Source: Drechslerella dactyloides (taxonomy: Eukaryota > Ascomycota > Orbiliomycetes > Orbiliales > Orbiliaceae). Taken from it: a stretch of DNA of 64,000 nt. Made by a program: the position numbers and the translations under genes. This document shows, piece by piece, positions 59,848 to 64,000 of this stretch (position 1 is the first letter of the stretch; each line of letters starts with the position of its first letter). The notes below the pieces were generated by a model that searched no databases, was not told where the DNA came from, and was given only the letters and a program-made list of their open reading frames with translations. The stretch is from NCBI GenBank assembly GCA_020064725.1, contig JAGTWJ010000020.1:33375-97374 (forward strand). Reading direction: 5' to 3'.

Positions 59848-62429
59848 TGTTATGGGATAATAGCGCAACACCTGAATATCCTGCATAGATCAGATTTCCA
59901 TATAGATATTTAGTCTATATAGTACATAAAGTAATGGTGTATTTATATACTATATAAAATAGATTTTTATATAGGATATATAATTATGTAGATTTATTCT
60001 ATATAGATTATTAATCTATATAATATATTTTATTATAACGTCAATGATAAGCGAACGGATCAGACAAGCGAGCGGATCACCTCACCACACCTACGCGCCC
60101 ACCACTCCTCCTATACTTTATACCTCCACAACCACCGCAATGCCTGCCTCTACAACCAAATCCAAAGTTCTTCTAATTATTAAAACTATAAAAAAAAACC
60201 AAGAATTAAGTATTCAAGCTACTATTAAGTATTATAATATCTTTTATACTATCTTAGTCTACCAATATAATAGCTGCTCTTTATAATATAACAGTATTTC
60301 TAAATTATAAAATCTTACAAAATTAAAAGAAAATACTATTATTCAATATATATTTAAGTTATGTATACAGTCTTTTTATTTTAGGCTGGGTAATATAAAA
60401 AATATAGCCAATTAACTGCTGCTAGCATATAGTAACAATAGTATATAATATATTAGTAAAAAATAAACTAATAACTTTATTAAACACCATCTAAAGCTAT
60501 AGATATATTTATCTAAAAAGTATGATTACTAGTAAACAAAATATAAAGATCCTATATTTATTAATAAATAGTTTTAGTTAATAAAGACTATAAAAACTAA
60601 GTACAGTATTATAGATAATAATATTTATAATTTTGATAAAACTAGCTTTATAATAAATATAATATCTATAACTATTATTATTATAGATATTAAAATATAT
60701 AATAAAGCTAAATTAGTATAGTCTAGGAATTATAAATGGATAATAATTATCTAGGAGATAAGCATAAAAGGTTGGGCAGTGCCGCCATTTATTATCCTTG
60801 TTAGGTAACACCATTTAGCTAGCTAGTATATAGTAATAAAACTATTAATAGATTAAATTATTATGTTTTCTAATAACAGTTAAATGATAAATAAACTTAT
60901 TCTATAATAGCTAAAATATTTTAATAAATTTATAATATAATACTATATTTCAGATTATTAGTTATTAATCTTAGATAATCATAAAAGTTACTATTTTGTT
61001 ATCTTTAAACTATATTACTAAAAATATAAGATTATTATAATCTATATACTACTATATTTATTGTATATCTTTTAGTTATTAGATATTAACTACTTTAAAC
61101 CATTAAAATAGATATATAGCTATAAAATAGAAAACTTAGTATATATATATATTAATTATATTTTTAAGTTGGAGTTTCTTACTGGGTTCTATAAGGTGTT
61201 TATTGTTGTAATAACACTTAAAAACATATATAGTAGCTTTGCTGGAGCTAGTATTATATCTTATAACCCTAATAGAGTTTTATTAAAATTAGATATATAG
61301 TTGCTAGCAGCTACTTTAGTAAATTTATGTTCAGATACTGTGAATATGGTAGTTACCTGGACTATAAAAACATTATTAAATTTATTAGAAATTAATCTAT
61401 AAGTAGGCTTGATCAAAAACTAAATTATTTAGTATTAAAATAGCTTTTCTATATTACTGTTAATAGCTGTGGATTAGTTGTTTAAAGAGATATAAACTAT
61501 AATATATTAATTAACACTTATATGTGTAGAGAATATAATATTACACTCTACTAATAAAGTATTAAGTAAATAGTAATAGGTAAAAAAATAATATATATAA
61601 TATAAAGATATATTTATTATATATTAAATAAGTAATATACTAGACTAAGATACTATAAATAAATAGTATAAGTAAATAAAGTTAAAAAACTATTAAAATA
61701 ATATATAGTTAAAAGAAGATTTTAAAAAAGTATTATATTATAGTTAATACAATAGAGCTAAGCATAATATTTAAATATATTAAGAGATATCTTAAGCATA
61801 TAAATAAGTTATTTAGTATATATCTAGCCTAAAGCTATAGTATTATAGTGGTAAAATCAGTATTTTCGTTGAGATGGGGTGGTGAGGTGATCCGCTCACT
61901 TGTCTGATCCGTTCGCTTATCATTGACGTTATAGGTAGTAAGATTATATAGATAATATAGTTATATGGAATTTTGGATTATATAGAAGAATATTATTATA
62001 TAAAAATATTATTATTATAATATTTTTTTTTAAATAAAAGTTATTATAATAATTTATAATTATATAAATATTTAGTATTTAGGGTATTTAATACTTAGTT
62101 AAATATTGAATAAAATAAATATTAAGTTATTTAGGTAATATATTAATATATTTCTACTAGTTTATATATTAAGATATTATATATATAAATTAGTATATTT
62201 TATTTTGGGATTAATAGTTTTTTTTTTAAAAACTATTAATTAATATTTAAATTATAGTATTTTAATAATTAATTTATTTACTATTATTATTATATATTTT
62301 ATTTTAATAATAATTATTATATTTAATATATATTTATTTTTTATTATTAAGAATTTATATAGTAATAATTAAGAGTTAAGAATTTTAAAATAAAATATAT
62401 TTAATTTGGTTTTAGGTTAAAATATAATA
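59848..62429 (+). repeat. Chromovirus LTR shared by two bodies, split by copy H
   Basis: Begins TGTTATGGGATAATAGCGCA and ends AAAATATAATA at 62429. After removing copy H (60038-61929 with one TA) it is about 690 bp, some 70 bp longer than the other LTRs. The left end is little mutated, the right end wholly converted. It follows one body (49163-59847) and precedes another (62430 onward). Confidence 0.82.
60038..61929 (+). mobile_element. Fot1-like DNA transposon inside the shared LTR (copy H)
   Basis: 1892 bp, TA at 60036-60037 and 61930-61931. Cap ACGTCAATGAT, iterons AAGCGAACGGATCAGAC and AAGCGAGCGGATCACC; the right end is the inverse. Plus-strand frame 60044-60286 begins inside the terminal repeat (MISERIRQASGS) and continues without a stop into the transposase start MPASTTKSKVLLIIKTIKKN and its helix-turn-helix. 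The likely true start is the inner Met at 60137-60139. The rest is mutated beyond reading. Confidence 0.93.
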
Positions 62430-64000
62430 TTTTAATTAATTATTTTTAGTAAATAAAAAAAAATAATAAGTATATAATAATTTTTAATATAATTTATAAA
62501 TTTTTTTTAGTATATAAAGATAAAATAGAATTCTATAGTATAAAATTATAAAAATATTTTATAAATAATAGTAACTTTGAATTAATATTAAATAATAAAA
62601 ATAATAAGTATAAAAGATTTATTAATAATTTCTATATTTTAGAAATATATAAATAAAGAATAATTATAATAATAATTTAAATAATACTATATATATAAAG
62701 AGGTAATAGTATAAAACCTAATTTTCTTAAATTAATTAGTAAATATATAGATAGTCTATAAAAATACCAAAATAAATTAATAGTAAATATTAGAATATAA
62801 ATTTTAAAAGAAATAAATAGTGTTATATTAGAAGATAATATTAAATAAAAGCTAGAATAAAGTTTTGAAATAATATAATAAAAAATTATTATAATATATT
62901 AATAATATATTTAAATAGTTTTAAAAATAGTTAACAATATTAAAGTAATTATGTTAGAAAACTTTAAAAAAATAATAAAATATAAAAAAACTTTAATTAA
63001 TATCTAAATAAATAATATTATTATTTAAAGATTTTTACTATTTATTATATTCAGATTTATATAGATTAATAGATTAAAAACCCAAAAAATAAAAAATTTA
63101 ATTACCTTTATAACAATATTTAATAAGATATTTAAAATAGGAGATCTAATTAAATATAGAGAATAATCTAAGAAATTTGATTAATTTTTTAATTAGCTTA
63201 ATAATTATTTTTTTTTTTATTCTAAATGATTTTCTATAGATTGATATAAGATCTTTTTTATAAAAATATATTTAAAAAAAAATATTCTTAATATTTATCT
63301 ATTATATAAATAAATATATGATAAAATAATAAAGAAAAATTATAAGATAAAAATCTTAAAAATTTTAAAAGTTTTTAATATTTTTTAAAATTTATAAACT
63401 TCTTTAAACAAAAATATAAATATAAAATTAAAATTAAAAATTTTTTTAAAAAATTTAACTAATTTAAATAAATTAGATTAATATAATTTTATTTTTAATA
63501 ATTTAATTAATATATATTTTTTATTAAATATAATAATAATATTTTATTTTATAAAACTAAAGAAGGATTTAAACTTAATTTAAAAATAAAAATTATTAAA
63601 TAAAAATTTTTAAAAAAAAATATAATTTATTATAAAATATAGATTATAGCTATTAAACTAAATAATATACTATATTAATTTTAAAAAAATTTATAATAAA
63701 AGAAATTATATTATAATCTCAATAAATATTATTTTAATAAATATATTAAGAAATCTTAATAAAACTAAATCTAAATTAAAAAATTATTTTAAAAATTAAA
63801 TAAAATTTATAGATTAAAATCTATAAATCTTAATATAATATAATATTAGAAATTAAAAAAATTTAATATATTATTCTATTATTAATATAATAAAATAAGA
63901 TATATTAAATAAAATTATGGTAAAACATAAAAAAAAGGAAATTTTTAGAAATAATTTTATTAAAAAAAATAATTTAAAATAATAAGATAATTATTTATTT
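62430..64000 (+). mobile_element. Second chromovirus body (5' part, runs off window)
   Basis: Closely similar to 49163-50730 along its whole length (for example TTTTAATTAATTATTTTTAG at the start, TAAATATATAGATAGT near 62738), with a small extra piece near 63345-63400. Plus strand. The best Gag reading of the window is here: FDXFFNXLNNYFFFYSK followed by YKIFFIKIYLKKNILNIYLL near 63175-63305, the fold seen in Retrotrans_gag proteins. Confidence 0.8.

Noticed and set aside
60038..60085. Repeated GCGAGCG units considered as a CRISPR-like array or centromeric satellite
   Set aside because: Only two or three units per end, always inverted at the other end of an approximately 1.9-kb element with TA duplications: transposon termini.
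1..64000. Mitochondrial or plasmid DNA, suggested by extreme A/T content
   Set aside because: No mitochondrial genes; the A/T richness falls on nuclear-type transposons with a directional C-to-T/G-to-A pattern, and the P450 has spliceosomal introns.
1..64000. tRNA, rRNA and riboswitch genes
   Set aside because: No cloverleaf, rRNA core or riboswitch sequence could be recognised by eye on either strand; a covariance search would be needed to exclude them.

Overview
The window looks like a gene-poor, very AT-rich block of nuclear DNA from a filamentous ascomycete (Pezizomycotina). Three things support this: a fungal cytochrome P450 gene with two short introns, many Fot1/pogo-type DNA transposons with TA target duplications, and LTR retrotransposons whose coding regions are saturated with C-to-T and G-to-A changes. 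Stops stand where CAA, CAG or TGG codons belong and catalytic Asp codons read Asn, the pattern expected from repeat-induced point mutation (RIP). I cannot narrow the species.

Layout. 0-12.5 kb: end of a Fot1-like element, dispersed repeats, a tail-to-tail pair of Fot1-like elements (4.26-6.15 and 6.22-8.11 kb), and a truncated Ty3/gypsy relic (8.9-11.95 kb). 12.5-17.2 kb: the only region of ordinary composition, with one apparently intact P450 gene (13843-15578, 537 aa predicted) and a broken unknown gene. 18-25 kb: tandem repeats and a Ty1/copia relic on the minus strand. 25.1-34.0 kb: a nest in which a 615-bp LTR holds two Fot1-like elements, followed by a Fot1-like element that itself holds another Fot1-like element and a solo LTR. 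34.7-47.1 kb: one LTR retrotransposon with 141-bp LTRs and a perfect 5-bp target duplication, carrying a 1.1-kb foldback element and a Fot1-like element. 47.4-64 kb: a Ty3/gypsy chromovirus, first as an inverted fragment, then LTR-body-LTR-body in tandem, with three more Fot1-like elements inside.

The dominant system is the Fot1-like family: eleven copies and one foldback derivative. Every complete copy is 1891-1893 bp after removal of nested insertions, except one of about 1926 bp. All termini follow one design: an 11-nt cap beginning ACGT (or a RIP form), then two 17-nt iterons starting AAGCGA. The second half of the iteron differs between subfamilies but is matched between the two iterons of each element, and caps and iterons occur in mixed combinations. 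One copy has three iterons at one end. No element appears coding-competent; the P450 is the only likely functional gene. All retroelement and transposase identities come from reading degenerate translations by eye, without database searches.
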